Source: Chamaea fasciata
Taxonomy: Eukaryota; Chordata; Aves; Passeriformes; Sylviidae
Reading direction: 5' to 3'
Assembly: GCA_029207755.1 (NCBI GenBank)
Contig: JARCOQ010000002.1
Span: forward strand, 434,001-498,000
DNA length: 64,000 bases
Part shown: positions 56,601 to 61,571 of the stretch, piece after piece
Layout of the letters: each line of letters opens with the position of its first letter
Numbering within the stretch: position 1 is the first letter of the stretch
Notes under the pieces: generated by a model
The model's database searches: none
What the model saw: the letters and a program-made list of their open reading frames with translations, nothing else
Told to the model about the DNA's origin: nothing
Translations under genes and position numbers: made by a program

Positions 56601-58376
56601 GGCAAGGACCCCAGCTCTGCCTCCAGGGGCTCTTTGCTCTCAGCCACCAATTCTTTATCAGGAAAAGAAAGAGCAGACTTTTCCTGCCCTTTGGACTGGT
56701 GGAACTGGTGGGACTGGTGTGCTGCAGGTGACCTGGATTGATTGGCAGACACCAGGCTTTTCCCTGAGAGCAGGACAGAGCATGGACACTGTCTCAGGTG
56801 GCTCCAAGTCCCGTCCAGCCCAGCCTTGGGATGCAGGGGCAGCCGCAGCTTCTCTGGGCACCCTGTGCCAGGGCACGCCCACCCTCCCAGCCAGGAATTC
56901 CTTCCCAGTATCCCATCTAAACCATAAAGCTCCTTGAAGCCTAACAGGGCAGTTTGTAGTCATGTCCCTTGGCTGCATTTTGACACATGGTACGTGGTTT
57001 TTGGAGATATAAATACCCATAAAAACTGCAGTGCTGTGATTTTTGGTGCTTCAGCCACTTCAAACACATCCAACCACATTGTGCAATGGTTCTGTGTCCC
57101 TGCAAGAACCATTTGAACCCTGGGCTGGAAGTTTTGTTTTCTGAGGAAGTCATTTAGAAACCGGACAGGGTGGCCTAACTTCTTGAAAAAAAAAAAACAA
57201 ACAAAAAACCCAAGAGATGAGTAGAAAACAGCCTGTGCTGAGGATGATTGTGATCTTGGTGACAAGAGCTTCCTCCACATCTGCTCGTGGCAGGAGTTGC
57301 GAGGAAAAATCAGCGGGGTCGTGTTTGCAAAGATAACCTTGCTGGCAAGTGAAGAAAGACCAACCAAAGCCCAGCAGATAAAATCCAGCTGAGTGGGCTG
57401 AAGAGAGGGCTGGGGAAGGCTCAGGACATGGCTCTGTGTCTGTAGCCTCTGCCCCAGTGACTCACCCTCCTCCTGCCACACGGGGTGAGGGTGATTACGT
57501 GCACCAGCATTTGTCAAAAAACCCTCAAACCACCAAATCCTCCCCACGAAAGTGTCAGAGAAATCCCGAGCCTTTAAGAGCGACTGTCATCTTTTGCTCT
57601 CTGGCCTGGTGAGATTCTCTAATGAGCGAGGTAATTGGCTTCCAACTAGACTGAGTGTAGTAATAAACCGATGTTATGGCTGCCACCACCGATAAAAAGG
57701 AATTATTGAGCCAGAAGGGAACGAAGCAGATGCTGCAAGGCAGAGGGAGCCGTTCCAGGTACAGCCTGTGGTTCTGCAGAGCTCCTCAAACACTCCCCTG
57801 GAGGGGCTGCACCGAACCCAGGAGGACACAAGACTTAGGAGAAAGGCTTCACAGTGACAAAGCCAGGGCTGGATGGGATTTTGGGAAGGAATTCCTGGCT
57901 GGGAGGGAGGGCAGGCCCTGGCACAGTGTGCCCAGAGCAGCTGTGGCTGCCCCTGGATCCCTGGCAGTGCCCAAGGCCAGGTTGGACACTGGGGCTTGGA
58001 GCAGCCTGGGATAGAGGAAGGTGCCCATCCTTGTCCCTCCAACCCATCCTGTGATTGGAGGTAAATCCTGCAGGAGCTGGGAGCCGAGCCGGCACCGAAA
58101 CATCTCTGCCCCACCACTGGCTTTGGAATGGAGACAACTCCTCACCAAAGGCTCCTTTGCCATGGGAAACGCAGGGAGCATTTCCAAATACACTTGGTAG
58201 CCAGAGATCCTCTCCGTGCCCTCTGCAGGAGGCCGAACCGCTCCTTCCCAGGCCAGCAGTCCCGGGGGGTGTTGGGGAAAGCCGGAGGCATTTACCTTGA
58301 TGCTGAGAAAGGGACTCCTGCAGAGCCTTTTCCGGGCTGCCTCCGGGTGGCCGCTCCTCGGAGCCCCGCTCGTCAT
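38497..58376 (-). CDS. SLCO2B1: SLCO2B1, organic anion transporting polypeptide 2B1 (whole gene, 14 coding exons)
   Basis: Fourteen exons on the minus strand join in phase into 1986 coding bases (661 residues plus TGA). The product is a plasma-membrane OATP-family uptake transporter. Family members carry sulfated steroids, thyroid hormones, bile-acid-like anions and drugs without sodium, and OATP2B1 acts in liver, gut and endothelium. Hydrophobic segments fit 12 spans. The family signature [13 protein letters not shown] lies at residues 245-257, the Kazal-like loop with ten cysteines at 446-511, and sequons at N132, N147 and N489. H114, at the outer end of span 3, sits at the histidine linked to pH-dependent transport in OATPs. 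SLCO2B1 was preferred over other SLCO genes because blocks such as the TM4 motif [22 protein letters not shown], and the span-11 VGIQFM and WMPxPV motifs match the human 2B1 protein as I remember it. The human protein is about 709 residues, or 687 from its internal start. The boundaries are predicted by eye, not from transcripts. Confidence 0.95.
38880..39000 (-). CDS. SLCO2B1: SLCO2B1 coding exon 13 (residues 564-604, end of TM11 and last extracellular loop)
   Basis: The acceptor GTGTGTTGCAG ends at 39001 and the donor CAGAG|GTAGGC follows 38880 (phase 1 in, phase 2 out). It encodes [20 protein letters not shown] and then the sixth extracellular loop, with cysteines 580, 587 and 593 and [11 protein letters not shown]. 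The WMPxPVxxGxxIDTxC pattern is invariant in OATPs. The open frame is only about 40 codons, so simple ORF searches miss this exon. Confidence 0.95.
39130..39265. repeat. 27-bp minisatellite in SLCO2B1 intron 12
   Basis: Five 27-bp units begin at 39130, 39157, 39184, 39211 and 39238 with the core CCCAAACCCTGTCCCCAGG. They vary only at one A/G position near the end of the unit. Two 30-31-bp units of a related GCCACAGACACCCC type precede it (39060-39121). The unit length is a multiple of three, so the minus strand shows a spurious repeating nine-residue frame. Confidence 0.97.
39705..39769 (-). CDS. SLCO2B1: SLCO2B1 coding exon 12 (residues 542-564, start of TM11)
   Basis: A 65-base exon. The acceptor TGTTTTTTCAG ends at 39770 and the donor TTAG|GTAAAT follows 39705 (phase 2 in, phase 1 out). 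It encodes [22 protein letters not shown], of which VGIQFM and LRVL mark the beginning of span 11 in OATPs. The corresponding small exon is conserved in position across the SLCO genes as far as I recall. Confidence 0.92.
39841..40032. repeat. 30-bp minisatellite in SLCO2B1 intron 11
   Basis: Six complete 30-bp units (39841, 39871, 39901, 39931, 39961, 39991) and a decayed seventh. Units differ by one to three bases (GCAGG/GCTGG, ACAGG/ACGGG, CCCC/CCCA). On the transcript strand each unit carries CCTGTTCCTGCAG (CCCGTTCCTGCAG where the unit ends ACGGG), which resembles a 3' splice site. The array takes up half of the 379-base intron between coding exons 11 and 12. Confidence 0.97.
40149..40309 (-). 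CDS. SLCO2B1: SLCO2B1 coding exon 11 (residues 489-542, end of Kazal loop and TM10)
   Basis: The acceptor CCTCTTTGCAG ends at 40310 and the donor CTCAG|GTGGGG follows 40149 (phase 0 in, phase 2 out). It opens with the sequon N489-Y-T, then GCSC and cysteines 507 and 511, which complete the ten-cysteine loop. Span 10 ([17 protein letters not shown]) and the conserved [10 protein letters not shown] motif follow. Confidence 0.95.
40310..41689 (-). other. SLCO2B1 intron 10
   Basis: A 1.4-kb intron in the middle of the Kazal-loop coding region. It holds one plus-oriented CR1 fragment (40455-40622) and a T-rich stretch at 40790-40855. Nothing else was recognised. Confidence 0.8.
40455..40622 (+). 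mobile_element. CR1 LINE fragment in SLCO2B1 intron 10
   Basis: Plus-oriented internal CR1 piece: GGCTCCAGGAGAGCTGGAGG, GGGATGGAGGGACAGGACAC, CACTGCCAGAGGGCAGGGCT and GGGAAGGAATTCCTGGCTG. It lacks the 3' end. Confidence 0.88.
41690..41846 (-). CDS. SLCO2B1: SLCO2B1 coding exon 10 (residues 436-488, Kazal-like extracellular loop 5)
   Basis: The acceptor CTCGCGCTCAG ends at 41847 and the donor CTG|GTGAGT follows 41690 (phase 2 in, phase 0 out). It encodes the Kazal-type (KAZAL_SLC21) part of loop 5, with cysteines 446, 450, 452, 461, 472 and 476, the [13 protein letters not shown] core and SPCSAGC. In OATPs these cysteines are all paired and needed for surface expression. With four more cysteines from the next exon the full set of ten is present. 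Confidence 0.95.
42071..42196. repeat. 20-bp minisatellite in SLCO2B1 intron 9
   Basis: Six head-to-tail 20-bp units plus the start of a seventh, nearly identical; the last two carry a C-to-A change (CCAACC to CAAACC). On the transcript strand each unit reads AGGCCAGGTTGGGGAGCCAA and so contains a donor-like CCAG|GTTGGG. The array fills part of the 935-base intron between coding exons 9 and 10. Confidence 0.97.
42782..42974 (-). CDS. SLCO2B1: SLCO2B1 coding exon 9 (residues 372-436, TM8-TM9)
   Basis: The acceptor CTTTCCCCAG ends at 42975 and the donor GACAG|GTACC follows 42782 (phase 1 in, phase 2 out). It encodes the rest of span 8 ([17 protein letters not shown]), a short cytoplasmic turn and span 9 ([20 protein letters not shown]). 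It ends at the start of the fifth extracellular loop with C423. The glycine-rich VGIVVGG core is typical of span 8 in the family. Confidence 0.94.
42975..44078 (-). other. SLCO2B1 intron 8
   Basis: A 1.1-kb intron with one minus-oriented CR1 fragment (43040-43175) and a short T/GT/G run at 43534-43553. Nothing else was recognised. Confidence 0.8.
43040..43175 (-). mobile_element. CR1 LINE fragment in SLCO2B1 intron 8
   Basis: Reverse complement: TCCTCCAAGCCCTGTCCAAC, CTGGCCTTGGACACTGCCGG, then AATTCCCAATCTAAAGCCGT and CCCCCTCGTCCTATCCTGG. A middle block is deleted. Confidence 0.8.
44079..44243 (-). CDS. SLCO2B1: SLCO2B1 coding exon 8 (residues 317-372, TM7 and start of TM8)
   Basis: The acceptor TCCTTTCAG ends at 44244 and the donor ATCG|GTGAGT follows 44079 (phase 1). 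It encodes [21 protein letters not shown], i.e. the NLRHP motif and span 7. The segment [20 protein letters not shown] comes next, then the beginning of span 8. KFLERQF is strongly characteristic of OATPs and the surrounding residues favour 2B1. Confidence 0.95.
44297..44360 (-). mobile_element. Short CR1 end in SLCO2B1 intron 7
   Basis: About 60 bases with GGAATCACGGAAGAGTCCGG, GTTGGAAGGGTACTGCAAAG and CTCATTCCACCCC, corresponding to the very 3' end of CR1 in minus orientation. Confidence 0.65.
45592..45618. repeat. (AAAC)n microsatellite in SLCO2B1 intron 7
   Basis: Five to six AAAC units with an A-rich end. Confidence 0.95.
46258..46392 (-). mobile_element. CR1 LINE 3' fragment in SLCO2B1 intron 7
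   Basis: Reverse complement: ATCATGGAATGGTTTGGGTG, GGGACCTTAGAGCCCATCCA, CCCCTGCCATGGGCAGGGAC and CCTTGGGCACTGCCAGGGA. Confidence 0.92.
46653..46761 (-). CDS. SLCO2B1: SLCO2B1 coding exon 7 (residues 281-317, central cytoplasmic loop)
   Basis: The acceptor TGTCCCCAG ends at 46762 and the donor AGAC|GTAAGT follows 46653 (phase 0 in, phase 1 out). It encodes the large intracellular loop between spans 6 and 7, rich in Lys, Arg, Ser and Glu and ending SLTEFIR. This loop is poorly conserved in OATPs. The exon is assigned from phase, position and its end, which matches the position where the family has a QFI/EFI-type sequence before FP. The loop appears shorter than in human OATP2B1. Several serines follow basic residues, so it could be phosphorylated. 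Confidence 0.85.
48355..48470 (+). mobile_element. CR1 LINE 3' fragment in SLCO2B1 intron 6
   Basis: Plus-oriented: GTGGCTGCCCCTGGATCCCT, GGCCAGGCTGGACACTGGGG, CACCTTTAGGGTCCCTGCAT and the end CCCCGTGATTCCA. Confidence 0.88.
49383..49460 (+). mobile_element. CR1 fragment in SLCO2B1 intron 6
   Basis: Plus-oriented internal piece: AGGGCAGGGCTGGATGGGAT, GGGGAAGGAATTGTTCCCTG and AGGGTGCTAAAGCCCTGGCA. Confidence 0.8.
50279..50310. repeat. 10-bp tandem repeat (TCTATTTACT) in SLCO2B1 intron 6
   Basis: Three units of TCTATTTACT, the third decayed, followed by TATTATTATT. Confidence 0.9.
51457..51587 (-). CDS. SLCO2B1: SLCO2B1 coding exon 6 (residues 237-280, OATP signature and TM6)
   Basis: The acceptor GTGTTGCAG ends at 51588 and the donor GAG|GTAGGA follows 51457 (enters phase 1, leaves phase 0). 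It carries the OATP superfamily signature D-x-RW-[IV]-GAWW-x-G-F-L as [13 protein letters not shown] (245-257), at the border of the third extracellular loop and span 6. Span 6 ends [13 protein letters not shown] second AG nine bases further in (GCTGAGGTGCAG) would also keep the frame, so a three-residue difference is possible at the start. Confidence 0.95.
51588..51944 (-). other. SLCO2B1 intron 5
   Basis: A 357-base GC-rich intron with nothing recognisable inside. Confidence 0.8.
51945..52043 (-). CDS. SLCO2B1: SLCO2B1 coding exon 5 (residues 204-237, TM5)
   Basis: The acceptor CCTCCACAG ends at 52044 and the donor GCAG|GTGAGG follows 51945 (phase 1). It encodes span 5 ([20 protein letters not shown]) and then [10 protein letters not shown], the beginning of the third extracellular loop. 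The glycine codon is split across the upstream intron and reconstitutes YLG-IL, as expected for this family. Confidence 0.93.
52044..53061 (-). other. SLCO2B1 intron 4
   Basis: A 1.0-kb intron of unique sequence. No repeat element was recognised apart from a short T run at 52497-52503. Open frames here lack family similarity. Confidence 0.8.
53062..53289 (-). CDS. SLCO2B1: SLCO2B1 coding exon 4 (residues 128-204, second extracellular loop and TM4)
   Basis: The acceptor TGTCACCGCAG ends at 53290 and the donor CTGG|GTGAGC follows 53062 (phase 1 at both ends). It encodes the second extracellular loop, with sequons N132-S-T and N147-L-S and cysteines C137 and C153. Span 4 follows, with the diagnostic motif [16 protein letters not shown] at about 178-193, then NSPLYLG. 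The loop looks shorter than in the human protein. A CR1 fragment lies about 55 bases upstream of the acceptor. Confidence 0.95.
53345..53505 (-). mobile_element. CR1 fragment in SLCO2B1 intron 3
   Basis: Reverse complement: GGGCTCTGAGCTCTCCCTGG, TCTCCAGGTGAGCACTGCCA, CTCTCCCAGCCTGGCTCCAG and GATTTGCTCCAGCAGCTCCA. Its edge is only about 55 bases from the acceptor of coding exon 4. Confidence 0.85.
54505..54745 (+). mobile_element. CR1 LINE 3' portion in SLCO2B1 intron 3
   Basis: Plus-oriented: CACTGCCAGGGGGCAGGGAT, TGGGAAGGAACTGTTCCCAG, GCTGTGGCTGGCCCTGGATC, CGGTGGAAGGGGCTGGACAA and CAGGTCCCTTTCGGCCCAAA. Its 3' end lies about 50 bases from the donor of coding exon 3. Confidence 0.88.
54792..54954 (-). 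CDS. SLCO2B1: SLCO2B1 coding exon 3 (residues 74-128, TM2-TM3)
   Basis: The acceptor CCCCGCAG ends at 54955. The donor CCA|GTAAGT leaves one base of a serine codon (phase 1). It encodes span 2 (around [11 protein letters not shown]), the short cytoplasmic link [10 protein letters not shown] typical of the family, and span 3, which ends in ALPHF. H114 in that motif is the OATP histidine tied to low-pH stimulation of transport in published family work. A CR1 tail begins about 50 bases past the donor. Confidence 0.95.
55044..55181 (-). CDS. SLCO2B1: SLCO2B1 coding exon 2 (residues 28-73, TM1)
   Basis: The acceptor TTTTGGCAG ends at 55182 and the donor GAG|GTGACC follows 55044. It is phase 0 at both ends, with 46 codons. 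It encodes transmembrane span 1 ([20 protein letters not shown]) and the start of the first extracellular loop with [18 protein letters not shown], one of the best conserved stretches of all OATPs. Only 89 bases separate it from coding exon 3. Confidence 0.95.
56785..56925 (-). mobile_element. CR1 LINE fragment in SLCO2B1 intron 1
   Basis: Reverse complement: GTCCCGTCCAGCCCAGCCTT, GGGGCAGCCGCAGCTTCTCT, GGGCACCCTGTGCCAGGGCA and CCAGGAATTCCTTCCCAGTA. Confidence 0.9.
57855..58060 (+). mobile_element. CR1 LINE 3' portion in SLCO2B1 intron 1
   Basis: Plus-oriented: CAGGGCTGGATGGGATTTTG, GGGAAGGAATTCCTGGCTGG, GTGGCTGCCCCTGGATCCCT, TTGGACACTGGGGCTTGGAG and a tail reading CCTCCAACCCATCCTGTGAT. Confidence 0.92.
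58296..58376 (-). CDS. SLCO2B1: SLCO2B1 coding exon 1 (residues 1-27, N-terminal cytoplasmic tail)
   Basis: Encodes Met1 to Lys27, a basic, hydrophilic cytoplasmic tail ending FLSIK. The donor is AAG|GTAAAT, with GT at 58295-58294, in phase 0. An acceptor-like TTTATCTTTGACAG ends at 58386, so the exon probably spans 58296-58385 with only nine untranslated bases before the ATG. The 27-residue length equals the distance from the internal start of the human short isoform to the same junction, which supports this start. The frame stays open from the ATG back to the acceptor, so a longer N-terminus from an upstream exon cannot be excluded. Confidence 0.85.
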
Positions 58377-58385
58377 TCTGTCAGC

Positions 58386-58870
58386 CTGTCAAAGATAAAT
58401 CATCCAGCACAATGCTCAGTGCCTGCCCCTGAACCCCCCCGTGCTCGGCCGGCAAAATCCCCACAGCAGGCACACGGTGTCCCAAGGAGCGGCTAATTAC
58501 TCCCGGATCGCCTGGGCTTGGAGCAGCCTGCAAAATGTTAAACCCCAGAGGCCCGGGAGGTGAGCCGCTGCTCAGCAGAGCCAAGGACGACGCTGTTAAA
58601 CATTACTGGGGTCGGTGTGACGCCCTTATCAGCGGCCTCGGCGGTGATGGGGCACAGGGCACCCTCCGCTGGCAGAGAGCTGACAAAGCTGATGGCTGTG
58701 CTGCCATCCAGAGGTACCTCCGCCTCCGCATCCCTTTGGATGCAGGGATTCCCTCCGGGCCCAGGGGCAGCGGCTCCTGCTGCACAAGGGGGGCTCAGCA
58801 AACCCTTCCCCGTCGCTGCTGTGCTGGGCTCTGCCGGCTTCAGGCGCTGCTTTCCCCTGCATCCCATTTC
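58386..58870 (-). promoter_or_regulatory. Possible SLCO2B1 proximal control region upstream of coding exon 1
   Basis: The bases just upstream of coding exon 1 are moderately rich in CpG. They hold an HNF1-like site GTTAAACATTACT (58595-58607, about 10 of 13 consensus bases), a second GTTAAAC half-site near 58535, and a GATA-type CTTATCAG (58625-58632). HNF factors drive liver and gut transporter genes, which fits the expected expression of this gene. The acceptor at 58386 implies that a leader exon lies further upstream, so this may be an internal promoter, an enhancer or chance. Confidence 0.25.
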
Positions 58871-59542
58871 CAGCCGCGCTCTTCCTGCCTCTCCCCTGGA
58901 GGAGCCCCGTCCCCTCTCGCTTCGGGACTCCCAGCCACCACAGAAACGCAGCCCTGCAAAGCAGTTTCAGTCCCTGGGGAGCCAGGACCCCCCTCCCTGC
59001 CCGCAGAGCTCCTTCCCCTCCCTTTGGCCGCTCGGTCCCTGCTCCCCAGGGACCGGTGATGTCTTTGTTGGGTTTCCCAGGCTTCCTCCTCGGGAAGCTG
59101 CATTGTTCGGAGGCACGTTAAACCCATTAGGCTTTAACTTGTTGTTGTGCGCACTCTAACAGATGTTTTCATCTCCGCGGCCAATGGGGTGAAAGGCTTG
59201 CCGTTGTTATTTTGTGTAATTCCATCTCCCCCATGATGAGAAGCAAAGGAGCGAGGACCCGCAGCCTCAAACAAATCAACAAACGCGGGGGTTGGTGTAA
59301 CTTGTAGCAGGAGGGGGCTGCTCAAAGCGTGGCGTTTATAAACCCTCAGCAGAGGTGAATCCCAGAGGGGACCTGCACGAGTTCCCAGCGCCACGGCAGC
59401 CTCTGCAAACAGCAGGTGCTGCCCTCAGCCCCGCTCCAGGAGACTCTGCCACAACAGGATGGGATCAATAAAGTGAATTTGGTCATAAATGAAAGCAGGC
59501 AGGAAGAATCCCCTGCCTGGTTGCAGCCCACGGCGCCCTGAT

Positions 59543-59573
59543 CAATTATTGATCATTATTGATTATTATTGAC
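59543..59573. repeat. TTATTGATCA-type tandem repeat
   Basis: Three units built on ATTATTGAT (CAATTATTGATCATTATTGA, then TTATTATTGAC). Confidence 0.85.
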
Positions 59574-60240
59574 AGCCCCTGCCTTTGCAGTGCAGCCCCT
59601 CGGAAGCTCGGGGGGGCCACAGGGCAGAGAAAAAGGCTGGAAACCCAAAGGCAGGAAACCCAAAGGAGGCCGAGCCTGGATTTCCAGGGATGGGAATGCT
59701 CACGGGGCTGCAGGCTCCGTGTCCCAGGTAACTGTGTTAATGTCTTTGTCCCTGGTGAGACCTGCAAGGCACAAATCCGTGGGCGTGCAGCAGAGCTCCG
59801 GTGCCCCTGCCCATCCTTTCCACTCTCTCCTTTCAGGGGAGGGTGACAAAGGGCAATGCTCAGCAGAGATCTGAAACACCACAGGGTTTGCCAGCAGAAC
59901 GAGCTGAGGGTAAACCCAGCGCCCTCAGAGCCCACCCATCCACAGCTCTCCTCTAGGAACGAAACAAAGCAGAAAAGTGCCCTGATCCAGCAGAAAGGAC
60001 AAAAAGCGCATCAGATAAAAAGGCAGATAGGGCTTAATTGATTAAAACAAAAAAAATAAAGGCATGACGACAGCAGCAGGTTAAGATCAATCTGATTCCT
60101 GTTGGCTTTCCTGGATGGAGCCCAGCCGTGGCAGCATCCTCTTGGAGTGGCACCGCCTGGGCACCAGCCAAGCCAGCTTTTCCATCCCGGACAGCTCCGG
60201 GGGGAAAGGAGGAATTCCTGGTGCCAAACGCTGCATCTCC

Positions 60241-60395
60241 CACTGGCCTTGGGCACTGCCAGGGATCCAGGGGCAGCCACAGCTTCTCTGGGCACCCTGT
60301 GCCAGGGCCTCAGCACCCTCCCAGCCAGGAATCCCTTCCCAATCTCCCATCTGACAGTGGGAAGCCTTTCCCTGTGTCCTGTCACTGCCTGTGTC
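60241..60395 (-). mobile_element. CR1 LINE fragment upstream of SLCO2B1
   Basis: Reverse complement: CTTGGGCACTGCCAGGGATC, GCAGCCACAGCTTCTCTGGG, CAGCCAGGAATCCCTTCCCA and GACAGTGGGAAGCCTTTCCC. Confidence 0.9.
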
Positions 60396-61359
60396 TGAGA
60401 TAATCTCACAAACCGTTTGCGGCACGGATTAAGATGCTCCCCTCGTCCCAAGGCTGCCCTTTCTTTGCCACCAGGGCAGCAGAAACTCCCCAAGCCCTGT
60501 GCGGGACCTGCAGCACGGTCCTGGCTGTGACAGCAGGGGTCTGGGCTGGGCGTCACTCGCCCTGTCCCCTTCCCCAGGCTGTGACTCCATCCAACACCTC
60601 CATCAATAGCTGAGCACGGCGAGGCACAAGCTGGGCTCAGCAGAGCGTGAGTAAATAACAGCCAATGTAACACAGCAAATTAAATCCCAGCAGGGGACTC
60701 CAAATGCCAGCAGATATTCCCTAATCTGTCTTCCTTGTGCTGAATAATTTCCCCTCGCTGGCAGCGGGGCTGGAGTGGTGTCAGGGTGTATTTATGAGTG
60801 TGCCTGGGGTGGAGGGGAAGCTGGCTCGGAAAATGTGGGTGCAAAGATGCTTTATGGTACAACAGAGGGAAAAGGCAGCGGATGCACATCATGCCCTCCC
60901 TGGGAAAAGACAGGGGGAATGAAAAGAGATGCGGAGATGTGCCCAAGAGGCAAAAAGAAAGTGAAAATGAGATCGGCCCAGCTCAGTGAGTGTGTAATGA
61001 GAAATGGGCCACAGATGACACGTCCCAGGAATCGTACAAGAAGCTGGAATAGGAAAATGTTATTGGAAGTTAAAAATTAGAGAGAAAGGGAAAACCTGTG
61101 TTGAAACACATGACATGCAGGCACAGGCAATGAGGGAGAGGCTCCAGCCCTGCCCTGGTGCTCCTCTGCTTGGGGAAGGATGGAACCCTGCTCCCCATGT
61201 GTGTGCTGAGGTCTCCCAGAGCTCCCTGCCTCTCCCTGCACCCCCTGCCAGGGCTGGAGCCCTCCCTGGAAGGATCCTCAGCTGCTCCAGCACTGCAGGA
61301 TGTGGTGAAGGACTTGGAGCTCACCTGGCAGTACCAAACCAGAGATGGGAACTCTCAAA

Positions 61360-61495
61360 TCACTCCCAGGGATCCAGGGGCAGCCACAGCTTCTCTGGGC
61401 ACCCTGTGCCAGGGCCTGCCCACCCTCACAGCCAGGAATTCCTTCCCAAAACCCCATCTGTGCCTGCCCTCTGGCAGTGGGAAGCCATTCCCTTC
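61360..61495 (-). mobile_element. CR1 LINE fragment upstream of SLCO2B1
   Basis: Reverse complement: CAGGGATCCAGGGGCAGCCA, CTTCTCTGGGCACCCTGTGC, CAGCCAGGAATTCCTTCCCA and CTGGCAGTGGGAAGCCATTC. It runs directly into the ATCC microsatellite. Confidence 0.92.
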
Positions 61496-61571
61496 ATCCC
61501 TCCATCCATCCATCCACCATCCATACATCCATCCATCCATCCATCCATCCATCCATCCATCCATCCATCCC
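61495..61571. repeat. (ATCC)n microsatellite at the edge of a CR1 copy
   Basis: About 18 ATCC units with two interruptions (CACC, ATAC). It starts exactly where other CR1 copies carry CCTCCATCCC, so it probably arose by slippage in CR1 sequence. Confidence 0.95.

Larger units (their letters stand above)
55182..58295 (-). other. SLCO2B1 intron 1
   Basis: A 3.1-kb intron. It contains two CR1 tails in opposite orientation (56785-56925 minus, 57855-58060 plus), an A-rich run with AAAC units at 57186-57212, and otherwise unique sequence. A TAAT-containing stretch near 57.0-57.7 kb is the least repetitive part. No exon-like open frame was found. Confidence 0.8.
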
